From assembly GCA_965249745.1 (NCBI GenBank), contig OZ252252.1, positions 1,798,001 through 1,862,000 of the forward strand: a stretch of 64,000 bases of DNA, given 5' to 3'. Positions 1-9,061 of the stretch are shown in pieces. The position numbers and the translations under genes are program-made. The notes below the pieces were generated by a model. It saw only the letters and a list, made by a program, of their open reading frames with translations, made no database searches and was not told where the DNA came from. Source of the DNA: JANYHH01 sp965249745 (GTDB taxonomy: Bacteria; Deinococcota; Deinococci; Deinococcales; JAAFIG01). Within the stretch, counting starts at the first letter, position 1. Each line of letters starts with the position of its first letter.

Positions 1-2560
1 TACGGGTTTCCAGTAGTGCGGCGAGAAGTTCCTGGCGTTTGCGACCGCGAATCGCTTCGGGATGGTGAGTCGTGATCTGCATTGAACCCAGCACCTCGAG
101 TTTCGGGAGTTCTACGCTCTCAATCGCCGCTGGGATTGCGTCCAATCTTGGAAAATATCGCCGGGCGTTGGCCGCCTCGAGTGGATGCCCATTCGCCTCG
201 AACCACGTTAGACAATCCTGAGCGCCGTTCGCGTCACCGGTGAGGCGATACGCTTCGAGACGGCATTCCTGAACGATCAACGGTAAATTCAGGGTTTCTG
301 CTGCGGTTATGGCTTCGCGCCAGCTCTCGAGCGCAGAAACCTTGTCATTCAGTCCCTCTAGGGCTTCGGCGCGAACACGCAGTGCAGACATGGTTTGGAA
401 TTGTCGCCCGTGCTGACGACCAAGCGATAGGGCTTCGTTTGCCAGTTCGAGCGCTCGCCGCGCGTTGCCAATTCGCAGTTCGGCCCCTGAGAGCGCGAGG
501 TATGCGTTCAGCGTGAAGATGATATTGCCCAATTCTTGTGCGTGCTGAAAGACTTGACGGGCGTACTTGTGCATCAGGATCGGTGCGTGTGGGGATGGCC
601 AAACCCGGTACAATTCGGTCAGAGCCATCTCTGCGTTCAATCGCAAATCCGGAAAAACGCCTTCTGAAAACACGGAAAGCCCCTCGAGCAGTTTTTCTTC
701 GGCGCGTTCAAACTCGCCGCGTTCGGTCAGCACCACACCCAGCAGCACGAGACTTTGCAGGTAAATGCGACGATCACCAAACTCCCGAGCCAGCTTTGAA
801 CCCTGCTCGAGGTCCGCTTCAGCCTGAGCTTTTTCACCGATCCGAATTAATGCTTGAGCGCGACTGATCGTGGCTTTCATGGCGGTCGTGTGCAACTGGT
901 TTGCCAATCCCAATTCAATCGCTTGGGACCACAACTGAACGGCTTCGGCGTAACGCCCCTGATAGAAGTACGCGGTGGCGGTTGTTGGGAGCAACCCGAC
1001 GCGCTCAGATGATTTTAATTCCAGCTCGAGACCCCGTAAGCCGATTTGCAGAGCTTCCGCGCCGCGTCCGGTTGGAGCAAGAATGTGAACGAGAGCTTGA
1101 ACGACTCCCGCTTGACGGCTCTCCAGTAACTCCGGGTGCGCGTTCACCAGTTCCAATACCGCGCTCGTCTTTCCCGATAAGGCGGCGAAACGCGTGCGCC
1201 ACTCCAGCAAATGCTCCGCGCTTCGCTCCGATTCGTCCAATCCCCCGAGCAGACGCAGCGCATCCGTTTCTCGGCCGCGCTGCGCGAGTTGTTCACTCAG
1301 AAATGCGATGTCAGACGGTTTGAGCGCTGTGACGGAGAGTGCGATCTCGAGCAGTTCCGAGGCGAGAGTGAAATCCACCTCGTGCAAAACGCGCAATGCT
1401 TCCAGGGCGACCTGAGGACGATGCTGCTCGTCTCGGAAGCTCAAGCTGCGGCGCAGCAACCGTGCGGCCTCCACTTCATGTTGCAGGGCACGTAGGTTAC
1501 GGATACCGGCGTCGAACAACTCACACGCCTCTTGCGGTTCGAGATGGGCGAGTTCTATGAACTCAATTGCCTGTTCTGGCCTTGTTTCGCGTAGCCATGC
1601 AATCGCTCTGCGTGCGTATTGTTCCGTGCCCAGTGCATTCAATCGTCCGCGAACGATCTCACGGTACAGCGGGTGAACGAATCCGCCCGAGGCAAAAATG
1701 CCCTCGGAACGCAACTTGGAAATCGCGTGGACGATGGTTTCTCTAGGGGTGTTCGCTACCGCCGCCCACAGTTCGATGCTCGCATCGTCTGGTAGGAGCG
1801 ATGATGCTTCCAGAACGGCCTCGAGCGATGGCGTATCGGCTGCCTCCAAAAGTAATCGTTCGATCAGCGCCTCGACCGTGACCGGCAGCGTATCCGCAGG
1901 CGGTGAGCGCCAGTGCCAGCGCCGAGCATCGTTCCAGACGAATCCTTGCCTCGCCAAGTGCCGGAAGAACTCGAGGGTGAAGAGCGGGTTTCCGGCGGCT
2001 CGGCCGTGAATCCAGGTCACAGCTTCCGGGGGCAACGGCGCACCAATTTCGCCCTCGAGCAGCGCACGGGTCTGATCCTCGCTCAGCGGCTCGAGGCGCG
2101 TGGCTTCAAACGGTTCTGGCGGCGGTTGACGGCTGGTGACGATCAGGGCCACGCCGCGACCGCACCGGACTGCATTTCCCAATTTTCCCAACCACTCGAG
2201 GCGTTCCGGGCTGACCTCGTGAATGTCTTCCAGGTGCAGAATGAACGGCGCGTTTCCAGACAGTCTGGCGGCAATAGCGCCCAGCAGAACAGCGTCCTCG
2301 CCGAACTCGCTGCGCTGGAGCTTCGTCGTGATCGCGTCCACCCAGGCGGGTGAGGCTCGAGGGCGCGGCAGGGTTTGGAGGAGCGTTGCGAGCGTGACGG
2401 TCGCGTGCAGGCTGAGGTGAGCGCATGGTGCGCTTTGCAGTAGGGTTTTAACCGCGTGGGTTTTCCCAATCCCCGCCTCGCCGTGCAATGCCAAAGCCAG
2501 ACTGGGGCGTTTCAGCGCCAGCCCTCGCAAGCGTTTCTGGATGGATTCAAGCTGCCCCAC
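1..2560 (-). CDS. Large ATPase/TPR regulator with C-terminal SARP-like domain (3' end outside window)
   Basis: This frame runs off the left edge, so the protein is at least 853 residues. I start it at a GTG (2560-2558) preceded by GGGAGG. A P-loop GEAGIGKT lies at residues 27-34, followed by an LHLEDIHE-type Walker B segment and a TSRQ sensor, as in MalT/STAND-type AAA ATPases. The middle is a long run of helical, TPR-like repeats. The last visible residues (LEVLGSMQI, GRKRQELLAALL) look like the opening of the winged-helix domain of SARP/BTAD activators. It is probably a signal-integrating transcriptional regulator; the ligand is unknown. The DNA-binding module sits at the C-terminus, whereas AfsR-type SARPs carry it at the N-terminus. 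Confidence 0.8.
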   Translation of the reverse strand, partial: MGQLESIQKRLRGLALKRPSLALALHGEAGIGKTHAVKTLLQSAPCAHLSLHATVTLATLLQTLPRPRASPAWVDAITTKLQRSEFGEDAVLLGAIAARLSGNAPFILHLEDIHEVSPERLEWLGKLGNAVRCGRGVALIVTSRQPPPEPFEATRLEPLSEDQTRALLEGEIGAPLPPEAVTWIHGRAAGNPLFTLEFFRHLARQGFVWNDARRWHWRSPPADTLPVTVEALIERLLLEAADTPSLEAVLEASSLLPDDASIELWAAVANTPRETIVHAISKLRSEGIFASGGFVHPLYREIVRGRLNALGTEQYARRAIAWLRETRPEQAIEFIELAHLEPQEACELFDAGIRNLRALQHEVEAARLLRRSLSFRDEQHRPQVALEALRVLHEVDFTLASELLEIALSVTALKPSDIAFLSEQLAQRGRETDALRLLGGLDESERSAEHLLEWRTRFAALSGKTSAVLELVNAHPELLESRQAGVVQALVHILAPTGRGAEALQIGLRGLELELKSSERVGLLPTTATAYFYQGRYAEAVQLWSQAIELGLANQLHTTAMKATISRAQALIRIGEKAQAEADLEQGSKLAREFGDRRIYLQSLVLLGVVLTERGEFERAEEKLLEGLSVFSEGVFPDLRLNAEMALTELYRVWPSPHAPILMHKYARQVFQHAQELGNIIFTLNAYLALSGAELRIGNARRALELANEALSLGRQHGRQFQTMSALRVRAEALEGLNDKVSALESWREAITAAETLNLPLIVQECRLEAYRLTGDANGAQDCLTWFEANGHPLEAANARRYFPRLDAIPAAIESVELPKLEVLGSMQITTHHPEAIRGRKRQELLAALLETR

Positions 2561-2696
2561 GCCGCGCCTCCCGATGTCAATGGAGTGTAGCAGTGCGCTA
2601 CTTTTTTTTCTTACCGCTTAAGGACTGAGTTGATAGACACGACATTTACGTGCGCTGGAAGGGTGTCTGTGGCTTCAGCCCTCGACAAAGGGGCGA

Positions 2697-3953
2697 GTGC
2701 TTGAAATAATGCACTCAATGCGTTTGAATCGAGTTTTTCTGATTTTGACAGTCTTTCTGGGGTTGGGTCCCGGACTGTTCTTCGCGTCCTCGGACAGCAG
2801 CCTGCCACGGGTCGCGTATCACCCGGAGGGGGACTTCACGCGAGTCGTGCTGGACGCGCCCCTGACCACCAAGTTCACACCCAGCCCGGTCGGGCAACGG
2901 CTTTCGGTGCGCCTCGAGCCGTTCAAGACCGCCGACCGGCGCGGCGTGAACGCGACACCGCAACTGACCGGTTGGCATCTCGAGCCGAGCGGTGCGGCGG
3001 CGGTTTTGACACTGGATACGGCGGTCAAGCTCGGTGCTGGGCGGGGCTTTCGGGTCTTCACCCTGCCCGCCGGGGACGGCCTGCCGAATCGAGTCGTGAT
3101 TGACTTGGGCGGTGCGTTGCGGGCGCAGCCTTTGAGCAGCACGGTTGCAAGCAAATCAGTTGCTACTCCAGCAGTTTTAAGTAAACCAGTCTCGAGTAAA
3201 CCAATCTCTGGCAAGCCAACCTCGAGTGACGCCGTGCCGGGAGCGAAAGCGCCGAAGCGCCCGAAGATGACCGTGGTGCTGGACCCTGGTCACGGCGGAA
3301 TTGACCCCGGCGCGGTCGGCTTTGTGATTGAAAAAACCGTCACGTTGGATGTCGGGCTGAAGGTCAGGGCGGCGCTTCAGGCAGCCGGGGTCACGGTCAT
3401 CATGACGCGGAGCGGCGATTACGCCGAGCAGCGCAGTGGGTCCCTGGAAGAGAAGCGCCGCGATCTGGACTGGCGGGCCAATATGGGCAGCACGGATCGG
3501 AACGCCTTCGTCAGCATTCACGTCAACAGCGCCGCCAGCGCGGGCGCGCAGGGCGTGGAAACCTACTTGTTCGGGCGCAGCCCAGACGCGGAGACTCTGG
3601 CCCAGGCGCAGCGCGAGAACGGCGGCGGCAGCATCGGTAAAGCCATCACGACCGAGGCGCGTAACATTGCCAGAGATTTACTGAACGATCAACTGGCGCA
3701 GCTCAACTCGTCGTTCTCGAGACGACTGGCGAACGGTGTCCAGGTCAACCTGATCTCGCAAACGAGCGCTCACAATCTAGGCGTCAAACAGGCGGAGTTC
3801 TGGGTGATTCGTAAACCCCGCATCCCGGCGATTCTCGTGGAGATCGGTTTCGCCAATCACCCCGTCGAGGGCAGGAATCTGGGCACGCAAGCCTACCGGC
3901 AGAACGTGGCCCAAGGCATCGCTCGAGGCATCCTGCGGTTCCTGGGGTTGTAA
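2697..3953 (+). CDS. N-acetylmuramoyl-L-alanine amidase (Amidase_3, AmiC type)
   Basis: A zinc amidase that cleaves the lactyl-amide bond between MurNAc and the stem peptide; expected outside the cytoplasmic membrane. The 418-residue frame has a hydrophobic signal segment (about residues 10-30), an AMIN-like beta domain (about 36-140), a Ser/Lys/Pro linker built from repeated SKPV/SKPI/GKPT units (about 150-180), and the Amidase_3 domain (about 190-418). Zinc ligands are visible as H199 in DPGHGG, E212 in EKT, and H275 in SIHVNS; the catalytic Glu lies in ILVEIGF. The GTG at 2697 follows AAAGGGG; in-frame ATGs at 2709 and 2718 are alternatives and keep the signal peptide. recX follows 37 bp downstream. 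Confidence 0.93.
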   Translation: MLEIMHSMRLNRVFLILTVFLGLGPGLFFASSDSSLPRVAYHPEGDFTRVVLDAPLTTKFTPSPVGQRLSVRLEPFKTADRRGVNATPQLTGWHLEPSGAAAVLTLDTAVKLGAGRGFRVFTLPAGDGLPNRVVIDLGGALRAQPLSSTVASKSVATPAVLSKPVSSKPISGKPTSSDAVPGAKAPKRPKMTVVLDPGHGGIDPGAVGFVIEKTVTLDVGLKVRAALQAAGVTVIMTRSGDYAEQRSGSLEEKRRDLDWRANMGSTDRNAFVSIHVNSAASAGAQGVETYLFGRSPDAETLAQAQRENGGGSIGKAITTEARNIARDLLNDQLAQLNSSFSRRLANGVQVNLISQTSAHNLGVKQAEFWVIRKPRIPAILVEIGFANHPVEGRNLGTQAYRQNVAQGIARGILRFLGL

Positions 3954-3990
3954 CGCCGTGTATGGCCGTAAACCCGTCAGAGACCGCGCC

Positions 3991-4461
3991 ATGACCAAAG
4001 ACGAGGCGTTCCAGTACGCACTGCGCGCCCTGTCGGCTCGAGCGTTGACCGAGCGCGAGTTGGAACGTAAGTTGCGGGTACGTTTAGCGTCAGCGGAAAT
4101 CATCACCGAAACATTGGCGCGGCTGCGCGAGTACAAATTTGTGGACGATGCGGCCGTGGCGGAACGGGCGGCGGGCGACACGACTCTTGGACGGTACGGG
4201 ATTCAACGTAAATTGGCGCACCGAGGCGTGGAAAAACACCTGATCGAAGATGCCCTGACCGCCCGTGACGCGGACGCCGACCTCGAGGCGGCGCACGGGT
4301 TGGTGGAGCGCCACGCCGGGAAGTGGACCGGGGAGCGGGCGTATCAGAAGGCGATGGCCTTCATGATGCGGCGCGGCTTCTCCGGCGAGGTCACCCGGCG
4401 GGCGCTTCAGAACTGGGCGAACGAGCGGCAACTCGAGGAGGACGAGGAACCGCTCGAGTGA
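3991..4461 (+). CDS. recX: Regulatory protein RecX
   Basis: RecX binds RecA filaments and modulates recombinase activity. The protein (156 residues from this ATG) is a run of three-helix RecX repeats. The N-terminal ALRALSARALTERELERKL segment is the family hallmark, followed by LREYKFVDDAAVAE and a GRYGIQRKLAHRGV repeat, ending in an acidic tail. A GTG at 3958, 4 bp after the amidase stop, would add 11 residues; neither start has a strong Shine-Dalgarno, and I prefer the ATG because it matches the family N-terminus. It may be cotranscribed with the amidase gene. Confidence 0.88.
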   Translation: MTKDEAFQYALRALSARALTERELERKLRVRLASAEIITETLARLREYKFVDDAAVAERAAGDTTLGRYGIQRKLAHRGVEKHLIEDALTARDADADLEAAHGLVERHAGKWTGERAYQKAMAFMMRRGFSGEVTRRALQNWANERQLEEDEEPLE

Positions 4462-4501
4462 GGTTCTGGCAACTTTGAGAATCGGGCTGGAGGTCAAGAA
4501 A

Positions 4502-4528
4502 TGCGGCAGGCGATGGTTGACTGCCGCA
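4502..4528 (-). terminator. Hairpin between convergent genes, terminator-like on the minus strand
   Basis: TGCGGCAG (4502-4509) and CTGCCGCA (4521-4528) form a perfect 8-bp stem with an 11-nt loop. Read on the minus strand it is followed by ATTTCTT, fitting termination of the YbjN gene; on the plus strand there is no T tract. Confidence 0.6.
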
Positions 4529-4547
4529 CCTGAAGCTTCCACCCGGT

Positions 4548-5021
4548 CTAGGCGGACATGGGTTTCGTGGTCTTGCCGTTCAAGCTTCTGAACCGTGAAA
4601 TGGCGTTCGGGTTCTCGGCGAGTTCCAGCAGGTCGGTGTAAATGTCGTCGGCGTAGTACGCCAGCGCCGTCAACCCTTCGGCGAAGACCGGGTAGGTCAG
4701 CGCGTTCACCGGGAGTTCCACGGTCAGCGTGACATCCTCGTCCTCGTCCAACACGAACTTGGCCAGGTTCATCTCGCGGTTGAAATGCAGCATGGCTTCC
4801 ATCGTGTGAACCCGAGCGCGTTCCTCCTCGGGTTGCGGGACGTACGGGCTGATGCTCATGTAGAGCCAGTTGTCGGTGAGGCGCAGGTAAATCGTGAAGA
4901 AACCGTTCTCGCCCTTGAAGCCGGTCCGCCAAATACCGTCCTCGAGGGTTTCAAAGCTCCAACCGTACTCACCGAAGTATTTTTCGACGATGTTCGGGGT
5001 GACATCAGGGATTTGATTCAC
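4548..5021 (-). CDS. YbjN domain-containing protein
   Basis: This 157-residue protein belongs to the YbjN family, whose fold resembles type III secretion chaperones. The family has been linked to stress and motility regulation, but no biochemical activity is established. Family features are an N-terminal helix (EKYFGEYGWSFE), a central WRTGFKGENGFFTIYLRL sheet, and the later helical part with VELPVNALTYPVFAEGL. It is read convergently with recX. The GTG start is 6 nt after a TAGAAT box, so it is probably leaderless; an AAGGAG lies 12 nt upstream but rather far. Confidence 0.82.
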   Translation of the reverse strand: MNQIPDVTPNIVEKYFGEYGWSFETLEDGIWRTGFKGENGFFTIYLRLTDNWLYMSISPYVPQPEEERARVHTMEAMLHFNREMNLAKFVLDEDEDVTLTVELPVNALTYPVFAEGLTALAYYADDIYTDLLELAENPNAISRFRSLNGKTTKPMSA

Positions 5022-5027
5022 GTCTTG

Positions 5028-5033
5028 ATTCTA
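5028..5033 (-). promoter_or_regulatory. Leaderless -10 box for the YbjN gene
   Basis: TAGAAT on the minus strand, 6 nt before the GTG at 5021. No clear -35 box. Confidence 0.55.
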
Positions 5034-5153
5034 CTCCTTGGGATGAAAACGTCCACTACTGAGCCGCTTACAGAAGAATGGTGATGGAGCGCCCCGAAGC
5101 CCGCGCCAGAGCTAGCCTCGAGACTCATTCGAGAACGCCGTGAGGCGGTCGCC

Positions 5154-6911
5154 TCATTCCAGCTCGCCCGACCAGAGACGGCGCATCTCCGCGTGATGCG
5201 CTAGCAAATGCTCCAAGCTTCCGACCGCCGTGACCCGCCCATCCTCGAGCAGCACGATTTGATCCGCTCGGCTGAGTGCCGCCTTGCGGTGCGAGACGAC
5301 CAGGGCGGTAGCGTTCAGTTCAAACACCCGCTCCCAGAGTTGCGCTTCTGTGTTGACATCCAGAGCAGAGGAGAGGTCGTCGAAGACCAACAGTTCCGGC
5401 TCGCGGTAGAACATGCGGGCGGCGGCCGTGCGCGACATCTGCCCGCCGGAGAGCTTGACACCCCGGCTCCCGATCAAGGTTTCCAAACCGTGTTCTAAGC
5501 TCGGGATATCGCCCTCCATAACCGCGTTTCGGACCGCTCGCTCCAACCTGGGGGCGTCCAGCGGTTCGTTCAACAGGATGTTCTCCTGCAAGCTGTCGGA
5601 CAGCAGCGTCGGAACCTGCCCGGTGTACGCGACCAGTGGCGGCTCGAGGACTGTAACCTGAAGGCCGTTCCACAGCACGCGTCCCGCTTGCGGCTGTAAA
5701 AGTCCCAGGACGCTGCGAAGCAAGGTTGTTTTGCCGCTGCCGATTCGTCCGGTGACGACGGTGAAGCTGCCGCGCTCCAGGCTGAAACTAATGTTTTCGA
5801 TGCCGCGCCCGGAATCGAAGCGATGCGTCAAACCTCTCACCTCGAGCCGCTCCAAACGAATTCTGGCTGGGGGTGCGGTGATAGCGTCGTTGCCCTCCTC
5901 GAGCGGCATCGGTTGCGGTTCCGCCAGTCGCTCGCCGCGCGGCTGCCCCAGCAGTTCGCGCATTCGCTTGAAGCTGACCCCGGTCTGGCGGTAGGCGTTC
6001 ATGAACCGCCCGAAGAACTGCGTCACCCAGGCGACCTGCCCTAAATACGAGGCGAAGACCGCGAAGTCCCCGACGGTGAACGCGCCGCCCCGCATCTGCC
6101 CGGAAACCAGCAGCAGAATCAAACCCGTCCCCAGGCTGACGACGTTTCCAAAAATCGCCTCGAGCGCCTGTGCCTGGACCACATCGCGCAATACCGCCGC
6201 CTGGCGCTTTTTGCCAAGGTCGCGGAAGTGCTGAATCACCCGCGCCTCCGCCCCGGCCACCTGAATGCTCTGCGTCGCGCCGAACATCTCCGCGATCAGC
6301 CCGGTGACTCGAGCCGTGCTGGACCGGGATTGCTCGCGCAGTTTCTCCAGCCGCGCGCCCCAGGCGTAGGTGATACTGAGGACCACGGTCAGCGGTAGGA
6401 AGACCAGCAGCGTGATCCGGGCGTCAATGCTGAACAGCACGAACAGCGCGATGGCAACAAAGACCAGTTGCCCGATGATGTCCAGAGACCAGTCCACGCC
6501 GTCCACCGCAACATCGGCGTCGTCGCGGAGCGTGGAAATCGCGTCGCCCATCGGCACACCCAACGTTTGCGCCCCTGGGCGCTCCAGAAGACGGTCGTAC
6601 GCGTTGCGACGCAGCAACCCGCCGACTTTGAAGCGAAACGGAATATTGACCAGAATCCCGCCCAGGATCACCCCGACTCGAGCCAGTCCGACCCCAACCG
6701 TCAGCGCCACGAAGCCGGTCAGGTTGAAGCTGGCGGGCTGCTTTTCCAGCGCGTCAAAGAACGCTTTGGCGATCAGACCTGGAATCAGCGGCGAGGTGTG
6801 GACGAGCGTCCAGAAGACGACGTTCGCCGCGTACAACCACGACTGATAGCGCACCAGTCGCCACATCTGTTGCAGGGTCGTCAACGGCAATGGAACTGAT
6901 ACTCGAGTCAT
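5154..6911 (-). CDS. ABC exporter half-transporter, subunit with atypical catalytic residue
   Basis: A 585-residue fused permease-ATPase half transporter. The first 310 residues hold six membrane helices; the nucleotide-binding domain follows with Walker A GRIGSGKTT, signature LSGGQ, and H-loop VVSHR. The Walker B reads LLVFDD, so the catalytic Glu is replaced by Asp. Its ATG overlaps the stop of the upstream half-transporter gene by 4 bases, so the two are translated together and should form a heterodimeric exporter of the TM287/288 or TmrAB kind. The substrate (drug, lipid or peptide) cannot be read from sequence. Confidence 0.93.
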   Translation of the reverse strand: MTRVSVPLPLTTLQQMWRLVRYQSWLYAANVVFWTLVHTSPLIPGLIAKAFFDALEKQPASFNLTGFVALTVGVGLARVGVILGGILVNIPFRFKVGGLLRRNAYDRLLERPGAQTLGVPMGDAISTLRDDADVAVDGVDWSLDIIGQLVFVAIALFVLFSIDARITLLVFLPLTVVLSITYAWGARLEKLREQSRSSTARVTGLIAEMFGATQSIQVAGAEARVIQHFRDLGKKRQAAVLRDVVQAQALEAIFGNVVSLGTGLILLLVSGQMRGGAFTVGDFAVFASYLGQVAWVTQFFGRFMNAYRQTGVSFKRMRELLGQPRGERLAEPQPMPLEEGNDAITAPPARIRLERLEVRGLTHRFDSGRGIENISFSLERGSFTVVTGRIGSGKTTLLRSVLGLLQPQAGRVLWNGLQVTVLEPPLVAYTGQVPTLLSDSLQENILLNEPLDAPRLERAVRNAVMEGDIPSLEHGLETLIGSRGVKLSGGQMSRTAAARMFYREPELLVFDDLSSALDVNTEAQLWERVFELNATALVVSHRKAALSRADQIVLLEDGRVTAVGSLEHLLAHHAEMRRLWSGELE

Positions 6912-8725
6912 GCCAGTACCTCTTCCAGCCCCTTGCGCCGCAGCGCGGAAAACCTCGAGTGCGCGTTCGCCACGAGCGCCAAGCGTGCGCCGTGCTCCAC
7001 GACCCGACCATCTTCTAGGATCAGGATGTCGTCGGCGCGTTCAATCGTTTTTAAGCGGTGCGCGATGATAATCGCGGTGCGCCCAGCCAACAGTTTTGTC
7101 ATCGCCCGCTCTAAGAGGGATTCGGTCGCAGGGTCCAAGCGTGAGCTGGCCTCGTCTAGGATGATGACGCTCGGGTCGCGCAGGAACACTCTGGCAAAGG
7201 CGAGCAGTTGCGATTCGCCCGCCGAGAGCGACCCCTGGCTCAGTTCTGTGTCCAAGCCACGTTCCAATCCTCGCGCCCAGTCCGCCAATCCGACCGCTTC
7301 CAGGGCAACCCAGACCTGCGCGTCGTTTACGCCCGCATCGAAGAAGCTCAGGTTGTCGCGCACCGAAGCCTGAAACAGTTCAATGTTCTGCGTCACGAGC
7401 GTGACTCGAGTTCGCACCTCAGAGAGTTTCCCTGTCGTCAGCGGCAGACCGTCCAATCGGACCTGCCCGGATTGCGGGTCGTAGAAGCGCATCAGCAACC
7501 GCGCCACGGTCGTCTTGCCGCTGCCGGTGCGACCCAGCAAGCCCAGGACCCTGCCCTTCGGGACGGTGAAACTGACATCTTTGAGCACGAGTTCTGGAGA
7601 ACTGGCAGACTGAAAGGTTGGTGGCGCTACGTCTTGAGGTTGGGCCGGGGTCGCGGCGGGATCGTCGTAGGCGAAGGATACGTTCTGGAACGCGACCTCG
7701 AGCGGCTGACCGGGCTGCCAGTTCGCGCCGGGCCCGTCCAGCAGTTGACTCTTGGTGTCCATCAGCTCGGAGATGCGCTGAATCCCTGCGTCTGCCTTTT
7801 GCAACCCCTCGAGTTGATTGCGAATCTGCTCTAAGGGTTCCGCCAGCAGCATCGTGTACTGGTAGATCAGATAGACCGTCCCGAGGCTGATCGCGGCCTG
7901 TCGGTACAAGGAGGACCCCAGCCCGAACACGAGCGCCTCGCCGACCGCGAAGATGAACACGAAGGTCATCCAGATGCTGACGCCAAAGATCGTGCCGCGC
8001 CACCGAGGGTGATACCAGGTCTGCCAGCGCCGCATGAAGCCCGCTTGCGCCCACGATGTCGCTCCGAGGCTCCGCAAGTCCTCCCTCGCCTGTAAGACCT
8101 CGCTGACGAAACCGAAAAAGCCTGCGCTCTGCTCGCGGTCGGCTTTCCAGTGCGGCGTCGCCAGCCCGCGCACCAAACTGAAGCCCAGCAGCGCTACGAG
8201 GGCGAACCCCGTCATGCTCAGTCCCACCCGCCAGTCCTCCACGAACAGCACGACCAGCACGCCCAGCAGCAAAATCACATTGCCCAACAGATTGACCGTC
8301 AGGCTCGAGAAAAACGCCGAAAGAGTTGTCACGTCCCCGTCCACCCGTTCGATCAGTTCGCCTGGCGTGCGCGCCTTGTGGAAGCTCAGGTCTAAACGCA
8401 AACAGTGTTCCGCCACATCCGCTCGAAGCGCGTTCGTGGCTGTCCAGCCAACTCGAGTCGCGGCGTAGGTCGCCAAGAGTGCCAGGCCCTGCTGCACGAG
8501 GCTGCTGAGAATAAAGGCTCCCGCCGCCCACAGCAATTCTGACTCGGGGCGTTTCTGCTGCGCGGCATCCAGAAAGAAGCGCACGATCTGCGGGTTGATG
8601 AGCGTCAACCCAATGCTGGTCAGCAGGCTCAGGACCATCAGCACGACCAGGCCGGTCTGCGGCAGCAAGTAATTTCGCAGCAACGCAAAGTAAGCGCGCA
8701 ATGGAATCGTGTTGCCTTGCTTCAT
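6908..8725 (-). CDS. ABC exporter half-transporter, partner subunit
   Basis: A 605-residue permease-ATPase fusion: six transmembrane helices in about the first 320 residues, then an ATPase with Walker A GRTGSGKTT, Walker B VIILDEAS with an intact catalytic Glu, and H-loop IIAHR. The signature motif is LSAGE instead of LSGGQ. This gene is first in the pair; the next begins within its stop. A TAAGCT box lies 8 nt upstream of the ATG (8734-8739, minus strand). Together with its partner it is expected to have one canonical and one degenerate ATP site. Confidence 0.93.
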   Translation of the reverse strand: MKQGNTIPLRAYFALLRNYLLPQTGLVVLMVLSLLTSIGLTLINPQIVRFFLDAAQQKRPESELLWAAGAFILSSLVQQGLALLATYAATRVGWTATNALRADVAEHCLRLDLSFHKARTPGELIERVDGDVTTLSAFFSSLTVNLLGNVILLLGVLVVLFVEDWRVGLSMTGFALVALLGFSLVRGLATPHWKADREQSAGFFGFVSEVLQAREDLRSLGATSWAQAGFMRRWQTWYHPRWRGTIFGVSIWMTFVFIFAVGEALVFGLGSSLYRQAAISLGTVYLIYQYTMLLAEPLEQIRNQLEGLQKADAGIQRISELMDTKSQLLDGPGANWQPGQPLEVAFQNVSFAYDDPAATPAQPQDVAPPTFQSASSPELVLKDVSFTVPKGRVLGLLGRTGSGKTTVARLLMRFYDPQSGQVRLDGLPLTTGKLSEVRTRVTLVTQNIELFQASVRDNLSFFDAGVNDAQVWVALEAVGLADWARGLERGLDTELSQGSLSAGESQLLAFARVFLRDPSVIILDEASSRLDPATESLLERAMTKLLAGRTAIIIAHRLKTIERADDILILEDGRVVEHGARLALVANAHSRFSALRRKGLEEVLA

Positions 8726-9061
8726 AACTTCAGAGCTTACGAGAATGTCAGAGGGGGCGGATTCGCCGGATGGCTTAGGCTGCTCACAGTCAGGAGCCTA
8801 CCCGCAAAATCGCCTGCCTTCCACCCTCGAGACCTATTTTTGTTAGCCCCCTCGAGCGGTTGGTTAATAGATTTTCAAACCACCTTCCAACCTGTCACGA
8901 ACGAGGTTGCAAATCCTGACAAACTTACTTGAGATTCCCACTCGACTGATGTAGCCTGTAGGCTAGTCAGGAATCATTCCTAATAGCAGAATGATGCTAG
9001 CACAAGCACGATTCACCACCTCGAGCCAGCCAGAATCCGTTCGAGACACCAGGAGACGCGA
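8726..9061. other. Intergenic region between the ABC exporter and suf genes, with inverted repeats
   Basis: No gene is seen. Three inverted repeats are present: TAGGCT/AGCCTA (8776-8781 and 8795-8800), TAGCCT-gt-AGGCTA (8952-8965), and ATCATTC/GAATGAT (8973-8979 and 8989-8995). The last two lie 67-110 bp before sufC and are candidate operator or leader-hairpin elements. A TTGAGA at 8929 is a possible -35, but I cannot define a convincing -10. Confidence 0.45.

Noticed and set aside
7419..8531. A 370-codon open frame overlapping the second ABC half-transporter in another frame of the same strand
   Set aside because: Its translation is Arg/Gly-rich without family features; the overlapping frame encodes a complete, motif-bearing ABC protein. 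It is a by-product of GC-rich codon usage.
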